NCBI RefSeq assembly: GCF_016107625.1
Contig: NZ_JABASV010000002.1
Location: 248,001 to 312,000, forward strand
DNA length: 64,000 nt
Source: Vreelandella alkaliphila
GTDB lineage: Bacteria > Pseudomonadota > Gammaproteobacteria > Pseudomonadales > Halomonadaceae
Direction of reading: 5' to 3'
This document shows, in pieces, positions 34,554 through 43,652 of the stretch (its first letter is position 1; each line of letters starts with the position of its first letter). A program made the position numbers and the translations under genes. A model generated the notes under the pieces. That model ran no database searches. It had not been told where the DNA came from and saw only the letters and a program-made list of their open reading frames with translations.

Positions 34554-36087
34554 GCGCAGCGTGAGGCGTAATATGGCTCAGCTGCACACATGGTGCGGCT
34601 TGTTAGCTGCTTGGCTGCTGTTTGCTGTTTTCCTGACGGGCACCCTGAGTTACTTCAAAGAGAGTATTTCGTTATGGATGCAGCCCGAACTACCGAGTGT
34701 CGCCGCGAACGCTGAGTGGGACAACCGACGCCTAGCGGATTACTGGCAGCACTATCTTACTGAACATGCTTCCTCAGCGAGAAGCTGGCAGATCACCTTC
34801 CCTAACGAGCGCGAGACGGTCTCGACAGCCGTCTGGTTTGGGCAGGATGGGAGAGAGCAGTCGGTACTTGACCCAACCACTTTGTCGTTGGTTACTCCGC
34901 GAGAAACGCGTGGGGGGGATTTTTTCTACCGATTCCATTTTCAATTGCATCACCTCCCCGCCGTCTATGGCCGCTGGCTCATTGGTATCGCCACCATGAT
35001 GATGTTCGTGGCAATCATTAGCGGCGTGATAACCCATAAAAAAATCCTGCGCGACTTTTTTGCTTTCCGGCCCCAAAAGGGCGCCCGTAGCTGGCTTGAT
35101 GCGCACAATGCATTTTCTGTGTTAACGCTGCCTTTTCAGCTAATGATTACCTATACCGGCTTGATAACGCTCATGTCGCTCTATATGCCTTGGGGAGTAG
35201 AGCGCGCCTTTCCCGATGCTGACGCGCGTCGCCAAGCGACCAGTGAACTGCATGCCTTTCCCCTCTCTGACTCAGCCACGGGGCAGCCTGCAGCGTTATA
35301 TGCCCTTAGTGAACTGGTCGATGATGCTGAAGCGCATTGGCAGAAGCCGGTGCAGTCCTTAAGGGTTAGCCACCCGGGTGATGCAGGTGCGCGTGCCGTG
35401 GTTTGGCAAAGTATCCACGAGGCGTTATCTGCGCACCGCCCACAACGTATCTATGAGGCCAGTTCGGGCGCCTTGTTAGCAGAAACTCAGTCGCAACGTG
35501 TCGATGAACAAGCACACGGCGTCATGGTGGGGCTACATGCAGGTCGTTTTGCTAACTGGGGCATGCGCTGGATCTATTTTGCCTTGGGCGCTGCTGGGTG
35601 TGGCATGGTGGCAACCGGGCTACTGCTATGGACGTCAAAGCGTAAGCATAAGAAGGGCAGTGTGGTGGGGATCTGGTGTGTCGAGCGGCTTAATATAGCC
35701 ACGCTGGCCGGCATGCCGATTGCCGTATTGGCCTTTTTAGCCAGCAACCGACTTTTACCGGTGGCGCTTAGTGGTCGTGCCCAATGGGAAATCTATTTTT
35801 TCTTTGCCGCCTGGCTGCTGGCGTTGCTACACGCTGTTTTAAGACGCTCGGCCTCGCAGGCGTGGCGGGAGCAGTTAACTCTGATCGTTATCTTGTTACT
35901 GTGCCTACCAACGCTGAATCTCTTGGCCCCTTCCTATCGTGTTCTAGGTGAGCTTGCCGCAGGTAATTGGCAGCGTGTTAGCGTTGACCTGATGTGTTTG
36001 GTCGGCGCGCTGATCATCGTATGGCAGATGAAACGAGCCGCTAAAAAAGCGAGCACCCGTGTGCAGACTATTCAGGTGGCGTCATGA
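34540..36087 (+). CDS. PepSY-associated iron-uptake membrane protein
   Basis: A 515-residue protein with five to eight membrane spans. MAQLHTWCGLLAAWLLFAVFLTGTLSYFK, in pieces, carries the conserved His of PepSY_TM proteins in TM1. DAHNAFSVLTLPFQLMITYTGL is the second His-bearing segment and MVGLHAGRFANWGMRWIYFALG the third; these histidines could bind heme or metal. Proteins of this class are linked to ferric-siderophore reduction (FsqB-like). It is the middle gene of a DUF3649-PepSY-DUF3325 operon. Confidence 0.85.
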   Translation: MASTKRSVRRNMAQLHTWCGLLAAWLLFAVFLTGTLSYFKESISLWMQPELPSVAANAEWDNRRLADYWQHYLTEHASSARSWQITFPNERETVSTAVWFGQDGREQSVLDPTTLSLVTPRETRGGDFFYRFHFQLHHLPAVYGRWLIGIATMMMFVAIISGVITHKKILRDFFAFRPQKGARSWLDAHNAFSVLTLPFQLMITYTGLITLMSLYMPWGVERAFPDADARRQATSELHAFPLSDSATGQPAALYALSELVDDAEAHWQKPVQSLRVSHPGDAGARAVVWQSIHEALSAHRPQRIYEASSGALLAETQSQRVDEQAHGVMVGLHAGRFANWGMRWIYFALGAAGCGMVATGLLLWTSKRKHKKGSVVGIWCVERLNIATLAGMPIAVLAFLASNRLLPVALSGRAQWEIYFFFAAWLLALLHAVLRRSASQAWREQLTLIVILLLCLPTLNLLAPSYRVLGELAAGNWQRVSVDLMCLVGALIIVWQMKRAAKKASTRVQTIQVAS

Positions 36088-36359
36088 TGCTCCTCACGAT
36101 TCTGGCACTCTGTACACTGGGTTTTGCATTAATTGCGCTATCGGATAGCCGCCATCGACGCCGTTGTGGCCTTAAGCCTGCTCAACAAAAGCCTTGGTTC
36201 TGGGCGGGCAGCGCGATACTCGGTTGGCCGCTTTGGTTGGCGATGGAAACCTGGAGCACAGGGCTGGCAATAACGCTATGGCTTGGTTGTCTAAGCATCT
36301 CGGCGGGAGTGGTATTTCTTGGTTTGGCGATGTTTGAGCGCTTCCGCCAGCAGCCGTAA
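36084..36359 (+). CDS. DUF3325 membrane protein
   Basis: A 91-residue protein with three hydrophobic segments. The motif ALSDSRHRRRCG after the first helix and the final LFERFRQ-like end fit DUF3325, the usual partner of DUF3649/PepSY genes in iron clusters. It overlaps the PepSY gene by four bases. Its stop codon directly abuts the stop codon of the convergent permease gene, with no spacer. Confidence 0.75.
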   Translation: MMLLTILALCTLGFALIALSDSRHRRRCGLKPAQQKPWFWAGSAILGWPLWLAMETWSTGLAITLWLGCLSISAGVVFLGLAMFERFRQQP

Positions 36360-37409
36360 TTACCCCCGCCGCTGGCGATTTAATAAATAAACCAAATAGA
36401 TACCGCCCAGCCCAGCCGTTAAAACACCGACGGGTAACGCCCCAGAAGGCAATGAGTACTGAGCCGCTAAGTCTGCCGCTAATAGCAGCAGGGCTCCGAC
36501 CACGCCTGCCGCTAAAGGGAGCGGCCCAGGCTTTCGCCAAAGGCGTAACGCCAACTGGGGTGCGGCAAGGGATACAAACGCAATCGGCCCTACCGTCGCG
36601 ACCGCGCCACCTGCTAGAAAAGCCCCCATTAAGGCACTTAATAAGCGTGAGGCTGCTAGATTAACGCCGAGGCTTTTGGCGACGGGGTCGCCAAGCGCCA
36701 TAAGGCGCAGCTGGGGCGCTATCAGCACAATACCGGGCAGTAACAGCAAACACAGGCCAAGCATTGGCCAAAGATCGTGCCACTGGCGTCCTGCTACGCT
36801 ACCGCTAAGCCAAATCATTGCGTCTCGCGCTTGCTCTTGGCCCAGCCAGGTCAAATTTAGCTGCACGCCTGCTAGGGCTAAGGCATTGATAGCGATGCCA
36901 GCAATAATCATTGAAGAGGGGTGGCGAAAACCGCGCCCAGAGCCGCTATAGACCGCCAGCGTGCCGATGATCGCACCCAGCGCGGCCCCCGTTGTGGTAG
37001 AGACAATGCCCACCAGCCAACTGCTTGCCAGCAGTGCTCCCAGGCTAGCGCTGGCGGTAAGGCCGATAATATCGGGACTACCTAATGGGTTACGGGTGAT
37101 GCCTTGAAACAGGGCACCCGATACGCCTAGCGCAAAGCCAGCACACAGCGCGACGAATGCCCGTGGTAAGCGCAGCGTAAACGCCTGCCACTGTTCAAAC
37201 GGTGTCGCATTACCTTGGATAAGGTGCCCAAGCGCTTCCTTGCTAAGCCCTTGGCTTCCTAGCATGAGAGAACCCAGTAATAGCCCTAAAGCGATAATGC
37301 TGGCCAACACGTAGGGAGCTAAAGCGCGGGGTGGCAAAAGACAGGGTGGTAAAATACGGGGAAGTAAAAGGCAGGGGGATGGCAGTAACGTATTCAAGCG
37401 TTTCATCAT
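36360..37409 (-). CDS. FecD/FhuB-type siderophore ABC permease, second subunit
   Basis: A 349-residue FecCD-family permease with about nine to ten spans. RLPRAFVALCAGFALGVSGALFQGITRNPLGSPDIIGLTASASLGAL, in pieces, covers the conserved R-L-P-R and NPLA/G-P-x-x-x-G motifs; DPVAKSLGVNL is the ATPase-contact loop, and FLAGGAVATVGPIAFVSL the late signature. Residues 8-32 are an unusual Leu/Pro-rich stretch coded by a 15-bp tandem repeat. It starts three bases after its partner permease. No ATPase gene follows. Confidence 0.9.
   Translation of the reverse strand: MMKRLNTLLPSPCLLLPRILPPCLLPPRALAPYVLASIIALGLLLGSLMLGSQGLSKEALGHLIQGNATPFEQWQAFTLRLPRAFVALCAGFALGVSGALFQGITRNPLGSPDIIGLTASASLGALLASSWLVGIVSTTTGAALGAIIGTLAVYSGSGRGFRHPSSMIIAGIAINALALAGVQLNLTWLGQEQARDAMIWLSGSVAGRQWHDLWPMLGLCLLLLPGIVLIAPQLRLMALGDPVAKSLGVNLAASRLLSALMGAFLAGGAVATVGPIAFVSLAAPQLALRLWRKPGPLPLAAGVVGALLLLAADLAAQYSLPSGALPVGVLTAGLGGIYLVYLLNRQRRG
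37329..37373. repeat. Three degenerate 15-bp tandem repeats inside a permease gene
   Basis: Three consecutive units of the type GGGTGGYAAAAKACR lie at 37329, 37344 and 37359, in phase with the reading frame of the minus-strand permease. They encode repeated LLP-type pentapeptides near its N-terminus. Confidence 0.75.
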
Positions 37410-37412
37410 GTT

Positions 37413-38429
37413 TCACACACCGCGCTGGTTTATGCGCAGAGCAACTAGCAGAAATGGCGCGCCTAGCAGCGCTGTCAGAATCCCTGTCATGATTTCAGAA
37501 GGGCTTAGCAAAAGGCGTGCGAGCAGGTCTGCCACTATCATCATTAGAGGGCCCATCACTAGCGCGATGGCAAGTTGCCAATAAACGTAATGACCAGCAA
37601 TTTTTTTGGCCAATAACGGCACGGCTAAGCCCACGAAGGCGATAGGGCCCACCGTGGCGGTTGAAATCGCCGCTAGCAACGCGCTACCGCTCAGCACCGC
37701 CAGCCTTAAACAACCCGCACTCAGCCCCAGCGCTTTGGTCACGCCGTCACCCATTTGCAGGACGTGCAAAAAGCGCGGGAGGATAAACGACAGGCCTAGC
37801 CCGACCGCTATCCAGCCCAATAGCCGCTGGGCTTCATCTAGCGTATGCCCATTGATGGACCCAACGATCCAGAAGCGATAGTTGGCAAATAAGGCGGGGT
37901 GAGTAAGGGTGATGGCTTGTACGTAGGCAAATAGAACGGCGTTAAGCGCCGCCCCTAACAGCAGCAGGTGTGATGGGTCATGCTGGCGATAAGCGCTCTG
38001 AACGCCGACTAAAACAGCCACGCAAAGCGCGCCAGGTAGCGCTAACCAAAAAGCGCCTGCAGGCAGCGAGCCAAGCACCAAACCAGCGGTTACCAGAGAG
38101 GCGGCTGCGCCTGCATTGATGCCTAGAAGCCCAGGCTCGGCAAGCGGGTTGCGGGTTAAATTTTGGAGCAGCGTACCGGCGACAGCAAGCGCCGCGCCGG
38201 TAGCGATGGCGAGCAGTGTGCGTGACAGGCGTGCTTCCACTAAGTCGTTGGCGTAGCTGGGGCCTGCCGCTTGAAGCGCCCGCCATACTTGATAAGGGGA
38301 AAGGTGTTCTGCTCCCACCGAGAGGTTGACCCAGCCAAACAGCAGCACCGCCCCTATTAGCCCTGCCAGCCAGCGTGTTCGTTGCCGTAAAGAGGGAAGT
38401 AGACCGTTCATACCCGCTTCAGCATTCAT
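37413..38429 (-). CDS. FecC/FhuB-type siderophore ABC permease, first subunit
   Basis: A 338-residue permease: RLSRTLLAIATGAALAVAGTLLQNLTRNPLAEPGLLGINAGAAASLV, in pieces, contains the FecCD NPLAEPxLLGxxxGA motif; FWIVGSINGHTLDEAQ, GDGVTKALGLSAG (coupling loop) and LLAAISTATVGPIAFVGLAVPLL follow. The ATG overlaps the binding-protein stop by four bases. Confidence 0.92.
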   Translation of the reverse strand: MNAEAGMNGLLPSLRQRTRWLAGLIGAVLLFGWVNLSVGAEHLSPYQVWRALQAAGPSYANDLVEARLSRTLLAIATGAALAVAGTLLQNLTRNPLAEPGLLGINAGAAASLVTAGLVLGSLPAGAFWLALPGALCVAVLVGVQSAYRQHDPSHLLLLGAALNAVLFAYVQAITLTHPALFANYRFWIVGSINGHTLDEAQRLLGWIAVGLGLSFILPRFLHVLQMGDGVTKALGLSAGCLRLAVLSGSALLAAISTATVGPIAFVGLAVPLLAKKIAGHYVYWQLAIALVMGPLMMIVADLLARLLLSPSEIMTGILTALLGAPFLLVALRINQRGV

Positions 38430-39403
38430 CGCCGCTCAGCTGCCTCGGCAAGGCGTGGCAATAGCCGCTCGATCATCCATTGAGTCGCTAGTGGTGAACC
38501 GGCAGAACTAGCAACGATTAATGGTTGATCGGTCAGCGCCAGATAGCGGCCATCTGAAATGGCTGGCAACGAGGCAAAAAGCGGTAGCTCAGCCACTCTA
38601 TCGCGCTGCTCTTCGCTGTGATACCAAGAGACCACTAAATCGACATCTTCGAGCATGGGAAGATGTTCAAAACCTAGGTAGTGCGCAAAGTGATTGCCGC
38701 TTGGCGATAGGCCTTCAACCGTTGGTGACAAGAGAAGCCCAAGGCCTGTCAGTGTGCCAACGCGAGGGTCGTCTGCTAAATACACGGAGACGTTTCCGGA
38801 GGCTGGGTCGGGCCGAACATAAGCAAAAGTGGTCTCCGCAAGACTTGGATAAGACTCGCCTGCAGAGCTCAGCGATGTGTCGAGATGACGTATTAAGGCA
38901 GCGCCTTGTTCCGGCACGCCAAGCGCTTGTGCAATACGTTCAATCTGCTCATCGACAGAGGTGAGATAAGGGCGCTCTGGGTAAGCGACAATGGGTACCA
39001 GCGGCGACAGCAGATCGTAAATGGCGTCTGGAACACCACTGGAAGGCGCCAGAATTACATCCGGCTCCAGCGCGAGCAGTGCTTCAACATCCAGCTCGGG
39101 GTATTGGGTAATCGTTGTGGGGAGCGGCGTTGCCTGTGCTTCCAGAGCATCTCGTACCCATGGCCAATAGCCGTCCTCATCGCCGCCCCACTCCGCACGG
39201 CTGACCCCGACCGGCACCACGCCAAGTGAAATGGCAATATCATCAGCGCCAACGCCAAGGGTGACGACGCGCTGCGGTGGCTCGTCAATGGTGGCTGTTC
39301 CCAGTGGGCTTGGGATGACAACGGGAAACAGAGAGGTATCAGCCACTGCCCCCATCATGGGGGCAGCCGCAATTAACAGCGTGATGAATGAGCGCAGCAT
39401 CAT
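38426..39403 (-). CDS. Ferric-siderophore periplasmic binding protein
   Basis: I start at ATG 39403 because GAGAAG precedes it and a signal peptide follows at once (MMLRSFITLLIAAAPMMGAVA); the frame is open upstream into the receptor gene. About 325 residues. FecB/FhuD-type features are PPQRVVTLGVGADDIAISLGVVPVGVS, LDVEALLALEPDVILAPSSG and a central long helix. It is coupled to the two permeases and sits 7 bp after the receptor gene. Confidence 0.9.
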   Translation of the reverse strand: MMLRSFITLLIAAAPMMGAVADTSLFPVVIPSPLGTATIDEPPQRVVTLGVGADDIAISLGVVPVGVSRAEWGGDEDGYWPWVRDALEAQATPLPTTITQYPELDVEALLALEPDVILAPSSGVPDAIYDLLSPLVPIVAYPERPYLTSVDEQIERIAQALGVPEQGAALIRHLDTSLSSAGESYPSLAETTFAYVRPDPASGNVSVYLADDPRVGTLTGLGLLLSPTVEGLSPSGNHFAHYLGFEHLPMLEDVDLVVSWYHSEEQRDRVAELPLFASLPAISDGRYLALTDQPLIVASSAGSPLATQWMIERLLPRLAEAAERR

Positions 39404-39410
39404 TAGCTTC

Positions 39411-41570
39411 TCACCAATCCCAGTTGATTGACATGACGGCACTACGCGGTTCGCCAAGCCAATACTGGCTGTAGAAACCAATTTGCTCGTAGTAGTCCTT
39501 GTCAAACACGTTGTTGATGTTCAGCTGCGCGCTTAATTGATCGTTGAAGCGATAGCGTGCCATCAGGTCAGCAACGGCGTAAGCGTCTTGCCCAACCTTA
39601 ACTTGGCCATTGGGGCTAGATGTGTTCCGCCAAATATCGCTTTGCCAACGTGCCCCGCCGCCCAGTGTTAAGCCACTCCATGCGCCCGGCAGTTGGTAAG
39701 TGGTAAACAGTTTTATCTGTTGGCGCGGATGGGTCGTGTTGGTACGCTCGCCGTCGGAATTTTCTGCATTGGCTAGGGTGTAGCTGGCGCTCACATTCCA
39801 GCCCGAGGCCACTTCGCCAATCAATTCGACCTCTACGCCATTGACCTGATTACCATCAACACTGCGGTGGGCGGACGTTCCAGGCTGGCCGATCACATCA
39901 ACGCCAGGAATAGCTTCGGCCACACCGTTTTGCTCTGTTCTAAACAGTGCAATGCTGCTATCCAAGTGGCCGTTCAGAAGGGTTGCCTTAGCGCCCAGCT
40001 CATAGCTGCGACCCTGAATAGGGTCAAGCAGAGAGCCATCCTCACGGCGGGCATTCTGAGACTGGAAAATCTCGGTATAACTCGCGTAAACAGAGGCGTA
40101 GTCATTAATATCGTAAATAATGCCCGCATAAGGCGTTATTTCGTTGCTGTATCGGTATTGCCGCTCAGACCCATAGTAAGTCTGATCCAATTCCCAATCG
40201 CTCAGGCGTGCGCCAACAATGAGATTAAGCGGATCACTCAACGAAAAGCGCGACACCATATAGCCGCCGCTTTGCGTTACCTGCATATTATCTGAGCTGC
40301 TGAATTCCCCCCACTGAGGCTTGGCCACCACACTGTCTCGCCAATTAAAGTAACTGCCCGCGGAAGGCGGTGTGCCAACCGGGGTGGCCAGTTTTATCTC
40401 AAAGTCATCTTCGTTATGCATCCAGCCAAAGCCCAGCTCATGTTGGCGGCCAAATAAGCTGAAATCACCTTCGGCTGTAACGTTCACGGTTTGCTGAGTG
40501 CGGTTGCCGCGGTAATTCAAGAAGGAGCTGGACATACCAAGGCCTGTCTCCCTGTCTGGGAAACCGCCGCGATAAAGGTACTCTAGGCCATAGTTACCGT
40601 CGTTATGGCTAACGGCGGCGCGTAACGTCCAGCCGTTATCCAGTTGGTGGCTAAGATCAGCGAACACGCGAGTGGTCTCGTTGTAAAACGTTGACCAGTG
40701 GGTGTTGTTTGATGCGCTGCGGTCAAAGTCCGTTCGGCTGCCGTCAGCATAAAAAGCCGGGACACTGGCCCCTGCGCCAACCGTCTCGTTGTGCTGATAT
40801 TCAACCCCTACGGTTAATTGAGTCGCGGGGGTAAGCTCGCTACTGATAACACCGTAAAGTGTCTCATGGTCATCTTCGAGATGAGAGATAAAGCTATCGT
40901 TCTGGCCTTTGGCCACGACCAAACGGGCCCCTGTCGTGCCATCGCTGCTTAACGGTACAGACACATCCGCGGTGGCGCGGCGACGATCCCAGCGGCCGAT
41001 GCCTGCGGAAACAGACGCAGCCGCTTCGGACAACGGGCGTTTGCGAATAAAGTTAACGCTTGCCGAGGGTTCGCCAGCGCCGGTCAATAAACCGGTTGCC
41101 CCGCGCACCACTTCAACACGGTCATAAATCGCCGCATCCCAGTCGGTATCGCCAAAATTCCAAAAACCGCTGAGCGGAATGCTGAGCCCGTCAAACTGCA
41201 CGCTACGGATTGAGAAACCACGCGCGGCATAGCTAATTCGGTTGCTGTCAGCTCGGCTTGGCGAAACGCCGGGTACTTGAGCTAACACATCACCGCCTGT
41301 CTGTGCCGCACGGTCGTCGATCTGCTGGCGAGTAATAACACTTGTTGATTGGGGCGTCTCGCGTGGCGTTAATGACAGCCCGACCGCACTGCGGCTAGCG
41401 GGCACTGTGTAGCGTTGAGTGCCTTCACTGCTGGTGCTGAGGCGCTCACCGGTCACTAGCAAATTGTCCAATGTTTCGTCAGGAGCTTCAGCAAAGGCAA
41501 GCAAAGGGTAGGCAAGAATAAGAGCAGTGCATGTTGATCGATATAACAATGGCATGGAGCGGTTTTCCAA
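39411..41570 (-). CDS. TonB-dependent siderophore receptor (FhuE/FpvA-like)
   Basis: A 719-residue outer-membrane receptor. It has a signal peptide (about 1-27), and TPRETPQSTSVITRQQIDD is the start of the siderophore-receptor plug. RGFSIRSVQFDGLSIP, YDRVEVVRGATGLLTGAGEPSASVNFIRKRP (in pieces) are the hallmark of the FhuE/FpvA branch, and the barrel ends YWLGEPRSAVMSINWDW with a terminal aromatic. It would import a ferric hydroxamate or mixed siderophore. A Fur-like box lies 28 bp upstream. Confidence 0.92.
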   Translation of the reverse strand: MENRSMPLLYRSTCTALILAYPLLAFAEAPDETLDNLLVTGERLSTSSEGTQRYTVPASRSAVGLSLTPRETPQSTSVITRQQIDDRAAQTGGDVLAQVPGVSPSRADSNRISYAARGFSIRSVQFDGLSIPLSGFWNFGDTDWDAAIYDRVEVVRGATGLLTGAGEPSASVNFIRKRPLSEAAASVSAGIGRWDRRRATADVSVPLSSDGTTGARLVVAKGQNDSFISHLEDDHETLYGVISSELTPATQLTVGVEYQHNETVGAGASVPAFYADGSRTDFDRSASNNTHWSTFYNETTRVFADLSHQLDNGWTLRAAVSHNDGNYGLEYLYRGGFPDRETGLGMSSSFLNYRGNRTQQTVNVTAEGDFSLFGRQHELGFGWMHNEDDFEIKLATPVGTPPSAGSYFNWRDSVVAKPQWGEFSSSDNMQVTQSGGYMVSRFSLSDPLNLIVGARLSDWELDQTYYGSERQYRYSNEITPYAGIIYDINDYASVYASYTEIFQSQNARREDGSLLDPIQGRSYELGAKATLLNGHLDSSIALFRTEQNGVAEAIPGVDVIGQPGTSAHRSVDGNQVNGVEVELIGEVASGWNVSASYTLANAENSDGERTNTTHPRQQIKLFTTYQLPGAWSGLTLGGGARWQSDIWRNTSSPNGQVKVGQDAYAVADLMARYRFNDQLSAQLNINNVFDKDYYEQIGFYSQYWLGEPRSAVMSINWDW

Positions 41571-41597
41571 AGTGGATGTTGCTAGTAGTTAATATTT

Positions 41598-41615
41598 CAT
41601 AATGAGAATTATTCC
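41598..41615 (-). promoter_or_regulatory. Fur-like box upstream of the siderophore receptor
   Basis: CATAATGAGAATTATTCC contains the ATGAGAATTATT core of Fur sites (7-1-7 type). It lies just upstream of the receptor start on the minus strand, so iron repression of the receptor-binding protein-permease operon is likely. Confidence 0.7.
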
Positions 41616-41682
41616 ACTTATGCTGGGCGGGCGGTTATGCCCGCCGCGCAATTGATTATGCGCAAACGTCAGCCGTATCGTT

Positions 41683-42618
41683 TTAGGAGCGTTTAAGGGA
41701 ACTTTCCGTCAAAGCACCCGGCGAGATACCGTAGTTTTTCTTGAAAGCAGTAATAAAGTTGCTGGCATGGCGGTAGCCGCTTAAATGTGCCGCTTGTTGA
41801 ACGCTGTGGCCGCTCAGCAGCAGCTCGCGGGCTAGCGCAAGCCGACGCTTGCGCAAATAGTCGATGGGCGCTAGGCCGTAAGCCATCTTGAAATGCCGCA
41901 TTAGCGTACTTGGGCTCATGGCCGCGCGATCCGCTAAGCGTTGCAGCGTGTGGTCAAACGACGGCTCTTCATCCAGCCAGCGGCGTATTAGCGCCAAGCG
42001 CTGTCGATACAGTGCGCCACTGTCAGCCGTATATGGCGAACGGCAGTCCAGCCCCTGGGCGATGATTTGCAGTGCCAGCCCTTGAAAGCGCATGCGTTGC
42101 GACTCAGCGCTACTGGAAGCACAGCACGCTTCATCGATGGTGAGCTGTAATCCAGGACTGAGCTGCCAGACATGGGGGGAAGTCGATGAAATGTAAGAAC
42201 CATACCAAGCCTGCATCGCTGGTGCGTCGAGCGATAGGCATAGCGTGCGAAGCCGTTGATTAGCAGGATGAAAAGCGCTTAGCGTTAAACCTGTGTCCAG
42301 CCTTAGCCAGCAAGCTTCCCCTGCCGTTATCCAACGCTTTTGGCCATCAATATCGAAATGTGCGCAGCCCTCTAACATCACCACAATCAGCAGGTCGGTA
42401 TTGCCCTTAGAGAACGATTGATAAGGTCGCAGCACATCCAAATCGGAAATAAAAAGCTCCACACCCGCCGCTAGACTAACTTCTTCTACATGCCCTTGGG
42501 CGATCGATGTTTTCGGCGTGCAAGCAGCGCTGGAGGTTATGGGAAAGCAGTAATCGATACTGTATCGGCGTCCGTAGCCTAAAAAATGATCAACGGTATA
42601 GCGGGTGCTAATGGTCAC
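41683..42618 (-). CDS. AraC-family regulator next to siderophore genes
   Basis: A 311-residue protein with a cupin-like N-terminal half (LFISDLDVLRPYQSF, MLEGCAHFDIDGQKRWITAGEACW) and a C-terminal AraC double helix-turn-helix: LADRAAMSPSTLMRHFKMAYGLAPIDYLRKRRL and AAHLSGYRHASNFITAFKKNYGISPG, in pieces. PchR-like AraC activators bind their ferric siderophore and switch on the cognate receptor; position 112 bp upstream of the receptor gene supports that role. Confidence 0.88.
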   Translation of the reverse strand: MTISTRYTVDHFLGYGRRYSIDYCFPITSSAACTPKTSIAQGHVEEVSLAAGVELFISDLDVLRPYQSFSKGNTDLLIVVMLEGCAHFDIDGQKRWITAGEACWLRLDTGLTLSAFHPANQRLRTLCLSLDAPAMQAWYGSYISSTSPHVWQLSPGLQLTIDEACCASSSAESQRMRFQGLALQIIAQGLDCRSPYTADSGALYRQRLALIRRWLDEEPSFDHTLQRLADRAAMSPSTLMRHFKMAYGLAPIDYLRKRRLALARELLLSGHSVQQAAHLSGYRHASNFITAFKKNYGISPGALTESSLKRS

Positions 42619-42739
42619 GTGGTGTGTCTCAACCTGGTGTAGAAATAGAGGCTCAACAAAAGCCTTATTTAAAAGACGCTCTTAAATAGTAATGTGTTTT
42701 ATTTCTATTTGATAGTAAATGCTAAGTGGGAGTTTTGTT

Positions 42740-42879
42740 GCACTGTTTTGGTGCGATTAAAGGATTGGTTAATTGGCGTGGTGCAATTTTGGTGCGAATA
42801 AAGGAAAGTCGGTATTTTTCAAGCTATTGAATAATAATGACTATTTTTTCTATTCACCATTTTGGTACGGCGGTTGCGC
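42740..42879 (+). promoter_or_regulatory. Sigma-54 promoter with NtrC dyads for ureABC
   Basis: TGGTAC-N5-TTGCGC (42863-42879) has GG and GC 10 bases apart. Upstream, GCAC-N7-GTGC (42740-42754) is a perfect NtrC site and GTGC-N7-GTGC (42781-42795) a second, weaker one. The words TTCACCATTTTGG over the -24 element are shared with the ureD promoter. The region 42619-42990 has no gene. Confidence 0.85.
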
Positions 42880-42990
42880 TGCATTGCTTCAAATAGGCGT
42901 GCTCGGTTTCGATAGTCTGGGAGCGTTGTTCCAAATCCTGCACCGTCGTTTCTGTTGAGCGCTCCCACTGATCGAGCCAATGGAGCCCCC

Positions 42991-43293
42991 ATGGAACTGA
43001 CCCCACGAGACAAAGATAAGCTGCTGCTATTTTCTGCTGCCCAGCTTGCCGAGCGCCGCAAAGCACGCGGCCTAAAGCTTAATTACCCCGAGGCTGTCGC
43101 GCTGATCAGCTTTGAAATTATCGAAGGTGCCCGTGACGGCAGAAGTGTCGCCGACTTAATGAGCTACGGCCGTGAAATCCTTAGCCGTGATGACGTCATG
43201 GATGGCGTGGCGGAAATGGTGGATGAGGTGCAGGTAGAAGCCACCTTTCCGGACGGCACCAAACTTGTGACCGTTCACACGCCAATCAACTAG
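42991..43293 (+). CDS. ureA: Urease gamma subunit
   Basis: ATG 42991 gives the canonical [14 protein letters not shown] start of UreA, with GGAG 5-6 bases upstream; 100 residues, the normal gamma-subunit length. Conserved segments are [17 protein letters not shown] and [15 protein letters not shown]. It assembles with UreB and UreC into the urease trimer in the cytoplasm. Confidence 0.97.
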   Translation: MELTPRDKDKLLLFSAAQLAERRKARGLKLNYPEAVALISFEIIEGARDGRSVADLMSYGREILSRDDVMDGVAEMVDEVQVEATFPDGTKLVTVHTPIN

Positions 43294-43316
43294 TCGTCAG
43301 CAACCAGGAGGCTGCC

Positions 43317-43652
43317 ATGATTTCCGGCCCAATGATTCCAGGACAGTACCAGTTAAAAGACGGTGATATTGAGCTATGCGTGGGCCGCGAGCGGATTAGC
43401 GTCGAAGTGGCCAATACCGGCGACCGCCCCATTCAGATCGGCTCTCACTACCACTTCGCTGAAGCCAACCCCGCGCTGGTATTTGATCGTAGCAAATCCC
43501 GTGGCTTTCGCTTAGATGTGGCAGCGGGCACCGCGATTCGCTTTGAGCCAGGCCAGACCCGCGAGGTCACGCTAATTCCCTTCGTTGGTAAGCGCGAAAT
43601 TTACGGCTTCCGTGGCGATGTGATGGGTACGCTCGATGGAGATAAACAATGA
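43317..43652 (+). CDS. ureB: Urease beta subunit
   Basis: A 111-residue protein starting [11 protein letters not shown] after an AGGAGG site. [17 protein letters not shown] and the block [16 protein letters not shown] followed by GKREIYGF are the beta-subunit signatures. It overlaps ureC by four bases. Confidence 0.97.
   Translation: MISGPMIPGQYQLKDGDIELCVGRERISVEVANTGDRPIQIGSHYHFAEANPALVFDRSKSRGFRLDVAAGTAIRFEPGQTREVTLIPFVGKREIYGFRGDVMGTLDGDKQ

Noticed and set aside
34250-34564. Alternative 104-residue plus-strand ORF over DUF3649
   Set aside because: Wrong frame of the DUF3649 gene; its composition is not that of a membrane protein and it lacks a ribosome site.
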